Assembly (NCBI RefSeq): GCF_964204645.1
Contig: NC_134025.1
Coordinates: 25,016,001 to 25,080,000 of the forward strand
Length of the DNA: 64,000 nt
Direction of reading: 5' to 3'
Source: Tubulanus polymorphus
Lineage: Eukaryota > Nemertea > Palaeonemertea > Tubulaniformes > Tubulanidae
Below the pieces are notes generated by a model. It was not told where the DNA came from, ran no database searches, and saw only the letters and a list, made by a program, of their open reading frames with translations. Each line of letters begins with the position of its first letter. Position 1 is the first letter of the stretch. Made by a program: the position numbers and the translations under genes. Shown one piece after another: positions 12,773 through 23,900 of the stretch.

Positions 12773-14771
12773 TATGGAAGACCTCAGACGACATACGAGA
12801 TATGAGATATAACATACGCGATATGAGATGCAACATACGAGATACGACATATGACATACGAGATACGACTTATTTACAGTACGGGTCGGGTGTCCGCCCG
12901 CTAGCGCCACCGCAGTGTGTATTTTTCAACATCTACTCGGCGTTGCGGCGTATACTACGACACGTGTGCAGGCAGTGGCGTATACATTAACTATGAATAT
13001 CAATATGCGAAAAACGTTTCATTTGAAACGAAAAACATTTAGAAATATTCGATCAACCACTCCCGGGGACCGGCTTCTCGCTGTGACGTCATTGGGCCAC
13101 TCTTAGTGTGAGACACCGATGGTCCAGTGATTCGAGTTGGCTCCAAATACGGGGCTACAGCCCCTAAATCCACCAAAAACGCCTCAAATTCCATTTTTGA
13201 GTGTACAAAAATCCCTCAAAAAGAGTTAGCCATGCCCCCTTCAAATTGGTGGTCACTAAGAATTGCGCCTAGTCAAGGGTTTAAACTTCCCGTTCGATCG
13301 ATGGTTTTCGATGAAAAATGAAAGATGTATGTATATTACGAATGCCGATGACCAAAGAGTTAAAAAAAAGTCCGACACACGCGGAATCTGTGTTTAGTGT
13401 ACTATGATTTCAACGAATGAATTGAAACATGGACATGAATTAAAAATACTAAAGATAACATAAATCTATTGAATGAATTATTCATTAAATATCAGAATGG
13501 AGTTCCATTGTATCACTCTCAGCTCCTGGCCCTAGTCCAGCTGATTTCATTTATCACGACGTTTTTTGCGACGGGTGCAAACGCACCATACGAGCAACGT
13601 TCCGGTGTTCCGCTAATTCCCCTGTCTAAAGAAATGTTACTTGATATTTCCATGGATCTCTACAAATGTAAGAGCTGTTGTGTTTTGCTGAAGACTTATT
13701 TATGTGGTTCCTGTACTTTTGTCAATAAACAGTTTTAAAACTGGTCATGATAATTGATAAGAATGATCTTAAATTGGATTCTCCGATTATGAAAATTATT
13801 CAGATTCAGCCATTGGCCCTTTTCATGAAAGATGTCAGAAAAGAAAGATAGCCAAAAAGCCCTCAGAATACACAAGTACCTAAATTGAAAAAATTTTCAG
13901 GGGAGGACCCCAGACTATGGCTTCAGAAAGACAGTGCCGCATACTGCCCTGACGGTTAGCGAAAACTGGCCAGTCTCGACTCTCAATGGCTGGTCTAGTG
14001 GACTCACCAGTCTGCCCCGGTAGCTCGATAGGGATGGAATTTAGCTGGGGATTTCAAACCTTGAGAGAGAGCACGGGAGTTCTTAATCTGGATACCAGGG
14101 CGATGTACGGGTTCCCGGGTTGTTTGGGATTCAAGAACTCAGGCAGGGGTGTCAAACAGCGGAGGAGGGGTACAAGGGGGCCGGGATTTCCGGCTGCGGA
14201 GTTTTTTTTAGAATTTTGATTTCTGATGCAGAAAAGCAGGCGGTTACGGCGGGCGGTGAACAGTAGTTATTTTTTCTGCAGGCATTGAGTAACCGGAACC
14301 CCGGCTCCTGAACACTAGGCCGTTTTCAGACCAAAGGAAGACAAGAAATAGCATAACATTATGAACTTGAACAGTTTGATATCTTTTTAGTTTTGTGATT
14401 TGAAAAACTTTTCGTCGCCCGCGGGAGAGGAACGGCCGGCGGCGTGCCTAGTCCAGGGTGTTCACGGTATGGCCTAATATCGTTGTGTCCGGTCCAGGTG
14501 TCCATTATCCAAAATAAATCTATTTCTGGTTTGAATAAAATGTTGACTATGTTGGTTTTCATATAATTGACGATGACTGTACGCGTCACCATGTTAAACG
14601 ATTTATATGCAGTAAATATTGAAAAAACATACACTGCGGTGGCGCCAGCGGACGGACACCCGTACTGTAAATAAGTCGTATCTCGTATGTCATATGTCGT
14701 ATCTCGTATGTTGCATCTCATATCTCGTATGTTATATCTCATATCTTGTATGTCGTCTGAGGTCTTCCATA
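12773..14771. mobile_element. 2-kb element with long terminal inverted repeats, flanked by CAATAC
   Basis: The left end (TATGGAAGACCTCAGACGAC) and the reverse complement of the right end are the same over at least 130 bp with few mismatches and one small indel, near CAGTACGGG. The 6-bp sequence CAATAC flanks both ends (12767-12772 and 14772-14777), as expected of a target-site duplication. Inside each arm are about seven degenerate copies of a 13-bp unit (GAGATACGACATA and variants), so each arm is also a mini-satellite. The arms end near CGCCACCGCAGTGT. The interior of about 1.6 kb contains no transposase I recognise, so the element looks non-autonomous. Superfamily unknown. Confidence 0.8.
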
Positions 14772-14778
14772 CAATACG

Positions 14779-17700
14779 ATGGCCGGTGGTGAAGAAAACG
14801 ATTATGATCTCCCGATGGGAGGTAATAAGAACAATTGATATTAAGTGCAGATTTTCAAAAAAGGTTCCTCGAAATATGAAATATAGAGATGGATTGTTTA
14901 GAACCTTTGTGTGCAGCAAAAGTGTAGGAGGGAGTGGCACTTTCACTTTCTAAATTCTTTCCACAAATCCAAATCCATGGTGTTCACCAAGAATCTTAGT
15001 GTCTGATGTACCACAGACACTAAGATGCGAACGACATTTTCTCGATACTTTTAGATCACTGCAGCTTTAAACCACCAGAAATCCGGTTTCACTAAACCGA
15101 TTGTGAAAAATAAACTATCGTTACAAACCTCATACATTAAGTTTTCTTATTATTATATTCATTCGGAGGTTCCTTCATCATAGTCTGTGCTTGATGCGAT
15201 ATAAATACAGAAATAGCAAAAATGACACCATTTTTTCACTTTGAAACTAGGCATTGTAACACTGTAGTTCGTTAGCAACAAGACAACTTGAGCGGTGCGT
15301 GTCTCGTCGCTAAACAGCGCATCATTTTTGTATCTTAAATTTAATCGTACTAAAATCAGATTTATCGTCAAAATGATATAATGAACTAACGTAAGACATC
15401 ATAAAGGTTAGTGTAGATAGTTTATTCATCAAAATCGGTTGTTTATTTGCTGAGATATCGCAGTTTGAACACGGACAAAAAAGCCGACCAAATTCTGGTC
15501 GGCAACTGTACAGCGAATTTGAATGCACGCGTCTGGGTGGTTGGTTACACTAGGATCGTAGAGCGACGGAGATCACTGGTGGAGACAACCGCTGCCAGTG
15601 CTGGGTGAACCATGGTGGTGAAGCCGTCCTGTTCCTCACTCTATCCATTTAATCTAATTTTCCTATTAGTATTCACCTCTTAGATTTACTATCATCACCT
15701 GCATTCGCTGGAAAAATGCATACACATAAGCCATCATCCGACTAATGTCTATTTATTAATTGATGAGACCTGTTTTTCTTGGATATTTTGCTCACTTTTT
15801 GGGGTACATACCTCATTTATGTCTTAACAGAATGCCAAAAATCGCGGACAACAACTGAATATCCGATATATTTCCAGTTCTGTACCAATTAGATGGATTG
15901 GCAAAAAGACTCCTTAAGTCCAGTTGAATGAGAGAGAAAATCCTCCATTTTGTCAAATTTCTTGGATTTGAACATTGTTACCATGCCTACGCCACCCTGA
16001 TTTAGTTGTTGAGACCCCACAAGAAAAATAACTTCATTTCGTAGGCATGGTGACAATGTAAAAATTCAAGAAATTTGACAAAATGGAGGATTTTCTCTCT
16101 CATTCAATTGGACTTAAGGAGTCTTTTTGCCAATCCATCTAAATGGTACAGAACTGGAAATATATCGGATATTCAGTTGTTGTCCGCGATTTTTGGCATT
16201 CTGTTAAGACATAAATGAGGTATGTACCCCAAAAAGTAAGCAAAATATCCAAGAAAAACAGGTCTCATCAATTAATAAATAGACATTACCGAGGCGCAAC
16301 ATTCAGCGCCCCCTGCTAATGTCTATTTATTAATGGATGAGACCAGTTTTTCTGGGATATTTTGCTTACTTTTTAGGATACATACCTCATTTATGTCTTA
16401 ACAGAATGCCAAAAATCGCGGACAAAAACTGAATATCCGATATTATTCCAGTTCTGTACCGATTAGATGGATTGGCAAAAAGACTCCTTAAGTCCAGTTG
16501 AATGAGAGAGAAAATCCTCCATTTTGTCAAATTTCTTGGATTTGAACATTGTTACCATGCCTACGCCACCCTGATTTAGTTGTTGAGACCCCACAAGAAA
16601 AATAACTTCATTTTGTAGGCATGGTGACAATGTAAAAGTTCAAGAAATTTCACAAAATGGAGGATTTTCTCTCTCATTCAACTGGACTTAAGGAGTCTTT
16701 TTGCCAATCCATCTAATTGGTACAGAACTGGAAATATATCGGATATTCAGTTGTTGTCCGCGACTTTTGGCATTCTGTTAAGACATAAATGAGGTATGTA
16801 TCCCAAAAAGTAAGCAAAATATCCCAGAAAAACAGGTCTCATCCATTAATAAATAGACATTAGTAGCTGACCCTGTGGGCTGTTGCTATGCGATATAGGA
16901 TTCTAACATTCTGCTTAAAATGTTGCGCCAGGCCCTTTTGGCCAATAAAAAGCTATCCACAAAGTATTGTCTTAAATGTATAAAGATACTAGGATAACAG
17001 AGCTAGCTTTCACTTTGTTTCAGTAAGCTGGGATGATGAAGACAACTTGGTGAAAATGACAGTAGTTATTCCCGACGCAAAGGAAAAGAAAGTGTTAATC
17101 GGCAGCAGTACCAGATTTGCAAATGGAGAACCAGATATCAAATTTGACTCGCTGTAAGTTGATTGGTTTGTAATACCTTGCGGCCCTCTTGTTTTAGGGC
17201 ATCGAGATATTTCATAGTTTAACATTATTGACTGAGAACGTTAATGATGATAACTGAATGAAGATTAATTTGTGACCGTTGTTTATATATTGTATTCGCA
17301 GGTCCGTCAGATTAGCGGTTTCACTTGAAGTTAAAGAAAAAAGTAAGAAAATTACTAAAAATATTGGTGCTCTATGGAAACTACCCGAGGAGATACAAGC
17401 AGATAAGAGCCATTTCAAAGTAGGTATTTCGATGGATAGCCCTAGTTATGAAAAGTTATGAAATTTAATTTCTTAACTGATAACAAACTGAGGCTAGTTG
17501 CTCAAAGCTGGTTAAAGTTAACTACGAGTGAGTAGTTTACAAAGTGATAATGAAAGCTTCATTGTAACTATCGTATTTATCCACCAGTTGTCTTTAACCA
17601 ACTTTTGAGCAACTGACCCCTGGATATGATGGGTAGTCCTAGTTATGAAAAGTTATGAGATTATTTCCTTAAGTGATTACATTCAGTTTCTTTTCAGCTA

Positions 17701-17894
17701 AACTAAATAAAGTATTTTAGCAAAACTGAACTGAATTAGTAACATGTATTTCTATATTGTTATACATGTACGTGTTTCTCTATGTATAGTGTAAGAAGGC
17801 AAAGGTTGAGATATTCCTGATGAAAGCCGAGGAAAAAACTTGGGCCGGCGCAATTAGTCAAGGAGTCGATATGGAACGCTTAACAACATCATAA
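14779..17894 (+). CDS. Small CS-domain (p23/HSP20-like) protein, 131 aa
   Basis: Four exons: 14779..14821, 17024..17153, 17302..17419 and 17790..17894, in phase and giving 132 codons with the stop. The protein starts MAGGEENDYDLPMGVSWDDE. It has the layout of a CS domain: a Trp near the start, alternating strands (VKMTVVIP, KKVLIG, VRLAVSLEV), an LWKLPEEI strand and a final KKAKVEIFLMKAEEKTWAG, which resembles the K.EI.L.K....W end of CS/p23 domains. Such domains usually bind HSP90 or act in co-chaperone complexes, but I cannot name the family member. The start codon lies two bases after the flanking duplication of a 2-kb element, so the native 5' UTR is split. The first exon rests on one good donor (GGAG|GTAATA) and correct phase, and could be wrong. 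Confidence 0.65.
15743..16288. mobile_element. Foldback element, copy 1 (546 bp, near-perfect palindrome)
   Basis: Two arms of roughly 245 bp are near-exact inverted copies. The left arm starts TAATGTCTATTTATTAATTG and the right arm ends with its complement. A central spacer of about 50 bp lies around 15995-16045. Outer TA dinucleotides could be a TA target duplication, as for Tc1/mariner-type elements. No coding capacity. It lies in intron 1 of the CS-domain gene. Confidence 0.85.
16293..16929. repeat. 11-bp inverted pair enclosing foldback copy 2
   Basis: GGCGCAACATT at 16293-16303 is matched by its exact complement AATGTTGCGCC at 16919-16929. Removing the 546-bp foldback leaves about 90 bp between them, so the pair may be the ends of a small older MITE into which foldback copy 2 inserted. 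The pairing could also be chance. Confidence 0.45.
16317..16862. mobile_element. Foldback element, copy 2 (546 bp)
   Basis: Has the same length, arms and central spacer as the copy at 15743-16288, in the same orientation and only 28 bp away, with scattered substitutions (for example ATTAATGG in place of ATTAATTG). Both ends again carry TA. The sequence differences show these are separate, diverged copies and not an assembly duplication of identical DNA. Confidence 0.85.
17494..17618. mobile_element. Short MITE in intron 3 of the CS-domain gene
   Basis: Terminal inverted repeats are AGTTGCTCAAAGCTGGTTAAAG on one side and the complement of TCTTTAACCAACTTTTGAGC on the other, about 125 bp end to end. 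No coding content. The target duplication is unclear. Confidence 0.65.
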
Positions 17895-20169
17895 AATCAC
17901 TCGGGATCGGTGATGACGCAATACAAGCATATGAAAAATGTATTCGTGATTTGTGACTGTGATAAAAGTGTTCCTTTCTTGTACCTCAAAGAGCAGAATC
18001 CATCAAAGATGCATGTTTTTTTAGCGTATTTGCAGTGAATCTTGCATATAAATTGGAGCAATTGTACGTTATGTTTGCCAAGATGTCAACGAACGAAATA
18101 CTTATTATTATTTCAGCGAAGCATATCCTATGTTATGTTTGACCCCCTGGGGCCAAACTTTATTTTGTGTGACATATTTTCCTACAACTGTACAACTGAT
18201 TCCTGCTTGTTCAACAGCTTATTTCACTTGAAAATATCAAAGTTACAGTATTAAGAAATGTTTCTGTTCATTCAACCACTATTTTACTAAAAAAAAAGCT
18301 GTCTCAGTAGTTAAAATTTAGATCTATTTTATATGTAGAAGATCTTTGTTCAACACACTGATCTGCATTCATACATATACATACTATATATTTCAATTTT
18401 TAGTGTAATAGATAGCAGTAGGAAGAAGTTCTTATTACAATATTTTCATAAAATAATGGCAATACTTAATATACTTAACTGTACATCAGTTGGCTTAAAA
18501 GAGATCAGTTTAATCCAGACTCTCATCTAACCTAGATATTTTATTGATTAGATTAGGCAGGTTGCTGAATTACACGTAGAATTTAATCGTAAGTAAAATT
18601 GAATTAATTTTGATTCTGAACATATCTCAAATTTCCTAATAGGATTATCGTGTAGAGGACATGAAACAACTGAAAAATCTACATAGTATTAAGAATTGAT
18701 TTAGAAGAATGTTAGTTGATTCTATCTCTATTTGTTGAATATAGCACTTGTATTTATCCGCTTTATTTAAAAGAATAAATCAATCATTGACAATCACGAT
18801 ACAGTAAACTTCACCACTATCTTGGTTAGGCTCAACTCGGAAAATTTCCTTTTAATTCATTTTAAATCCTGGGGTTATTGTCAATAGAGACTTAAGCAGT
18901 TATGAGGAATTTTGCAAAATTAAGATTTGCTGATTTTCCTCAATTGTCACAGAACTAGGAATTTTAACTGAAACAAGTGGTGAGTAGGTGGTTTACCTAC
19001 TTTATTTGGAAGTTTACTGATTTCATAAGGCTCTGATGATTTTTTGGTTATTATGATATAATCTAGCTGTTTTATCACCCTTATTTAGTCTTAAATTGTT
19101 TTAAACTAATTGGAAATAATAAAAAAAACTTCACTTCTATTTGGATTATTTTATGCTTATTCTATATTTTGTGGTGGCATGGAAACAATGAATGACTTAG
19201 AAATGATCATCAAAAGAAGCTGATCAAGATTAATTTGAATATCTAAGATGCTAAAACTTTAATATCTCTGTAATCATGTGATTTCTTATTGGAAAATGTA
19301 TTTCTGTGGTAACACTGGAACCGAATAGCTTTCTAAATGATTGGATTGGAACCACCACGTGAAATAAATCGTAAGAATTCACTATGATATTTTCTTCAAT
19401 TCATTGTTCTCCTCTAAGAAGTAATATTTTACATGAATATGCTGATTTAGCACGAAAGCGTTACATAGATACTTATATACACCGTACGTAGATTTGTCAT
19501 TAGTTTGCTAAGCATTGTTCCAGAATCATGGTTGTTAACATTTGAAGATGGAGCAAACAATCTTGGAGAGACTGATTACTCCAAGAAATGATCGACAGAT
19601 TCTAACTCTCGAACCCAATCCTCGGTTGAACATTTTACAATATTTTACACAATTTACAGATTTAGGTAACTGAATGTTTACAACTGTGGGAAATGGGCGA
19701 AGTAAAGTTACTGAGAGTAACCGTGTCCTGATGTGTAATGATTGTCGTGATTAAGGTATGTTAATCACAGGAGATCAGAATCAACGGAATACTCCCCGGT
19801 GCGGAGTCTGATCAAAGGTGCAATAATGAATTGACAATGAGTTTTCCATCAGCAGTCTTCATTCACCGCGCGCCGTATCGAGAGAGTCACAGTCTCAATG
19901 ACTCATCTTTCTCGTCAGCTCGCCAGTTTTATCCATTTTATCAGTTAATCCTCATCATGTTTCAGCGATTGCGAAGAATGATGTCTTCTTTAAATTCGAT
20001 CCGGTGAGAATAGAACACGGCTTCATAAATAAATCAATTTCACCAGGCTTTCCGCACTAGTGTCTTCGCTATTCCAGAAACTTTGATTTTGTTTCTGATA
20101 ACGCGATAATCGCAATAATATTTAATGATATAATATTTGAATTGTAAAGCACAAGATGCCGGCGATTTC
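17895..20169. other. Gene-free AT-rich interval between converging genes
   Basis: Contains the 3' UTR of the plus-strand CS gene and the 3' UTR of the minus-strand aerolysin-like gene. Stops are frequent in all frames, and no exon, tRNA or repeat unit was recognised. Confidence 0.5.
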
Positions 20170-20931
20170 TCAATAATCTAGAGGTTCTTGGTGAACTCGT
20201 ACGTGTTGTTCGATGCCGTAGCGAAATTTCGTCGTGCCCTTAGTTTCGACTGATACTTTACCGCCATCTACGGTAAAACAACGATATTTTTTACCCTTAT
20301 CTTTGAATATTTGCCCTATTTCGCCATCAACCGCCTTGACGAATGAATTATTGTCAGACATATTTGTGAAAACTACGTGAACCTGTCCTTCGAACGTCGT
20401 AATAATTGTGAAATTCGATGAGAACTGCTCTTCGCTTATCACTAATTCGGCGACGCATTTGTGTTTGGCGGGAACTCGTATTTGGTTATCCACGCCCCAC
20501 GTCATCTCCTCTTCTACTATTTCGCCTTCGCATTTGTTAACATTTATTTCCCGATGGAATCCGCTGTTTGCTTCGAACACCTCACACGGAGTTTTCAGGG
20601 TTATGCTCATTTCGTAACCCATACTGTAACCTTTTTCGTAAAATACTTCGCACGTGGATCTGGTGACTCGCTCCGTCCGGAACGAATAGTCTTGCTCTTG
20701 TTCGGTTTCGTTGGTGAAATTTGACTTAAATAATACTTGATTTTGCGGCTTGGAAGACTTTTTGTTGTCCTCGTAATCGGGACCTTCGTGAACGAAATTT
20801 ACTTTTTTCCAGTTGATCTTCAAGGCCAAAGCGTCTTTTGGAATTTTCTTCTGTTTATCACTGGCAGTAGTGTAAAACATATCCCATGCCCAGCTCTCGA
20901 CGACTTCATCTAGATTTACTATTCCTGACAT
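20170..20931 (-). CDS. Aerolysin/ETX-MTX2-like beta-pore-family protein, 253 aa
   Basis: One uninterrupted coding exon. A splice acceptor (TTTTCAG on the minus strand) lies one base before the ATG, so an upstream non-coding exon is likely. The central part (about residues 70-195) has features of the aerolysin/ETX-MTX2 fold. There is a strand opening FTNETEQEQDYSF, a Ser/Thr-rich amphipathic stretch of the kind that forms the pore hairpin, then WGVDNQIRVPAKHKC and a closing pair of strands ending TTFEGQVHVVF. The N-terminal 60 residues (ESWAWDMFY and following) would be the receptor-binding or cap region and are not recognised. There is no signal peptide, and there are five Cys. Animal members of this family are used in defence, digestion or vesicle handling, and the role here is unknown. 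Assignment is by motif layout, not by alignment. Confidence 0.65.
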   Translation of the reverse strand: MSGIVNLDEVVESWAWDMFYTTASDKQKKIPKDALALKINWKKVNFVHEGPDYEDNKKSSKPQNQVLFKSNFTNETEQEQDYSFRTERVTRSTCEVFYEKGYSMGYEMSITLKTPCEVFEANSGFHREINVNKCEGEIVEEEMTWGVDNQIRVPAKHKCVAELVISEEQFSSNFTIITTFEGQVHVVFTNMSDNNSFVKAVDGEIGQIFKDKGKKYRCFTVDGGKVSVETKGTTKFRYGIEQHVRVHQEPLDY

Positions 20932-23900
20932 CCTGAAAATATATGTATAAAACCTAGATTAATATTCTAGTTTTCTCATCAGAGCAGATAACTGTAGTTA
21001 TCATAAGCCACATTATAGCCTATATGCCTGGAAGTCTCGACAGATCTCAGAATAAAAGTAACATGGGGTATTTTTAGTAGAGACGCTGGAGTTTTATCTT
21101 ATGGTTGGTTACATCAGCATAAGAGAGATGCGTAGATGTAAGAAGAATCAACAACTTCGATAGCTTGTTACATTTGACTCTTAGAATCCATTAGCGCGAA
21201 TGCGCGCCGATGTAAAGTATTTACCCAGTAGGCAAATCCGAATGGCGAAATGCGGACATTACTGAGAGGACCTTAGCTTTCCCTGACGATGAATTTGGCC
21301 AAAGATTTTCTCGATTTTACAATCCATAACCTTAATATGTAACTTACAATTAATGGATATTTAATTAAGAAAAAAAACATTGACTTTAAAATTGCTCTGC
21401 GTACGCATAACCATGTCTATATAAAAAGGAATTCTTTTTTATGGTCTATGTTGTCACAAATCCAGTAATTGGACATCAGTATGATATGTGTTTAAGTAAC
21501 TGGATCTATTGATTTAGACCGCAGTGAATATTTAGCATACGACTCAAATATCGCGTGAGAACGACCACAAATGTCCATTATCATATTAGGTACACGGTCA
21601 AGTAATGAGAGGCCATCACGAATTCATGATTAACCTCTGAATAATCTAATGCTTCGGTGTTGACTTACGCAACGTATCTAACTGCAGTCCAAGCAAACTC
21701 TAAAAGGTTTCGAATATTATTTTGACCAAAATGATTCGCATGGTCGTTGAGATGACGTTTGCGATGACGTTTACGTTATCCTCCTGGCTATTTGAGATTG
21801 CTTTTGGGATGATCTGAGGCTACATAATGATTATGATATGTTGGTAGAAGTTACAACAAACAAGAAATAGTTTCAAGTTTGTATTAAGTAAACAAGTCTA
21901 TAAGTTTCTTCTCGTTAACGAAGAGTCGGTTTGTGTTTGACAAGAGAAAGCGCCTGTGTTTTCAGAGTAAACCTATCCGCGCGGAGCGAATCATCGACGA
22001 GTCGATTTCACGTACACGAACGAGTTTACAGAACTTTATCTATTAGAGAATGGCTACCCTCCATTCACTTATTCTTTTAATCGAATTTAGATTATGAAAC
22101 CACGAAAATCAGTCAATGAAACAGGATTCAGTAAACTGTTACTATTTCATAAAACAATGGTTCCAAAATTATCCGGATTAGCTACTCAATCGCCTCGGAT
22201 CTTATGAAGTAAATCTATTCGGAAATTGAATCCCGATATGCTAATATAAAATGGAACAAGTCATAAAATGCAAAAGTTTCCATAACATCCACGCTATATT
22301 TCCGATTGCCATGAGTCAATGGGCTCTCCATCGCTGATGGTCGCAAGAAATATCTTTTTCACGCTTCACACTAATAGGGGAATGTCACGGAATTTGGCTT
22401 TTTGCGCGAGAGTCAGTTGTTTTGTTGATTACCCCAGAGATGACTGAGTAATGATACATTTATCACAGCTCACGGGCTACACGAATAATTTGATTCTGAT
22501 AGTTGACGATTCACGGACGATGCGTCGCACGTATGTAATTGCATTATTTCTAAACGCCGGGCATTACGAGATGCAACCTTGGTGTTAACACCTAGGAAAT
22601 TGCTGAACCCAGGGGTAAATATCGCCGTTCTCAAAAGTCAATATCCATCGCACAGCCAACATCGAAAATTGATGCACACGTACGCGACGAAATGCTAGAA
22701 GATGAGGACTTTTGAAATGTGAGAAGACTGTGAGGACTTTTCTGATGGAGAGACATGGCTGCATTTTTGAAGAAAAAGAAAATAAGGATTTTTATGCAGA
22801 TAAGAACAGTGCAGAAAATATGCAATCAAATAGAATATGATATATCGAACAGTTTGAATATCGGGGATGACTTGAGCTTTATTATCAAGCTGGTTCTATA
22901 GCAACAAACCCTCGAGTTGCTCTTGAACGCCTTCACCTGTTCCGGCTGGCGCATAGCGTACATAACTTTATAGGGCTGATGCTACATCATCAGTATAGTA
23001 CTTAACGTTTGTATTAATATTTTATTGAATGTTTTATACGTTCTATGTATAGTTACATAGTGGGCATAAAATGAGACCGAACCAATTATGGATTCGATAT
23101 TTACGTGGTAACTCATTTTATGTATATACTCAGTGATGTACATTAGAATATAACCGTAGAAAAAAATCCGCCAAAATAAAAGTCATTTCCTGCATTTTCA
23201 AAGACTCAGAGATATAATATTTTCAGTGTTTCCAATCCTTAGAGCCCGCCATACATATTTAGTTTTTTTCGAACGAATTACTTCAAAATTAGTTTATGTA
23301 TTTCTAAATGGAGGTACAATCCAAATTCGAATTAGATTCCTATAATATATAGAAGATATCGTAGAATTAGAATTAAAAGAAATACATTTACTCGAAACAT
23401 AGCCCCGATGTATGTAAAATCTAGGTGCAGTTATATAGATTAAAACACGTTACAACTATCAGGTTACATTTCAGTTCAAATGACACACCGCCGCCGATGG
23501 GAAACAATAAAATATTACGATCATTGATTACGAAACCCGAGATGTTCCCCTCGCTTCCTGTATCTACCTATATCGCCCCTAGCATTGCGTGGTACATTTT
23601 TTTCGGCATATGAAAACAAGCGGTATAATGTCTTCATACTGTATTGCCTATATGAAATACGTTGTAAAATGTTGTCTTTATCTTATCAATTTTTAGACCC
23701 CCTTTTTAAGCTCAAAGAGAATACTGCGTACACAGTTGACGAAATATTCGTACAATTCGTGGAAAAATCGCAGCCTTTTTCACTAACTATTACAGATAAC
23801 GAAAGCTTCTTGCTTTTATGGTTCAAAGTTTACGATAGTACAATTAATGGTAAATGGAAATGCATGGGAGAATGCTAGTATAGTGCATTTACATATTTAC

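Noticed and set aside
12773..14771. Repeated 13-bp units at 12790-12870 and 14690-14760 as a CRISPR array or repeat protein
   Set aside because: They are degenerate, have no spacers, occur in a eukaryotic genome and mirror each other as the two arms of one inverted-repeat element.
23585..23878. 97-codon plus-strand open frame in the gene-poor region
   Set aside because: No signal, domain or exon context, and its N-terminal part resembles translated AT-rich DNA. Not enough to call a gene.
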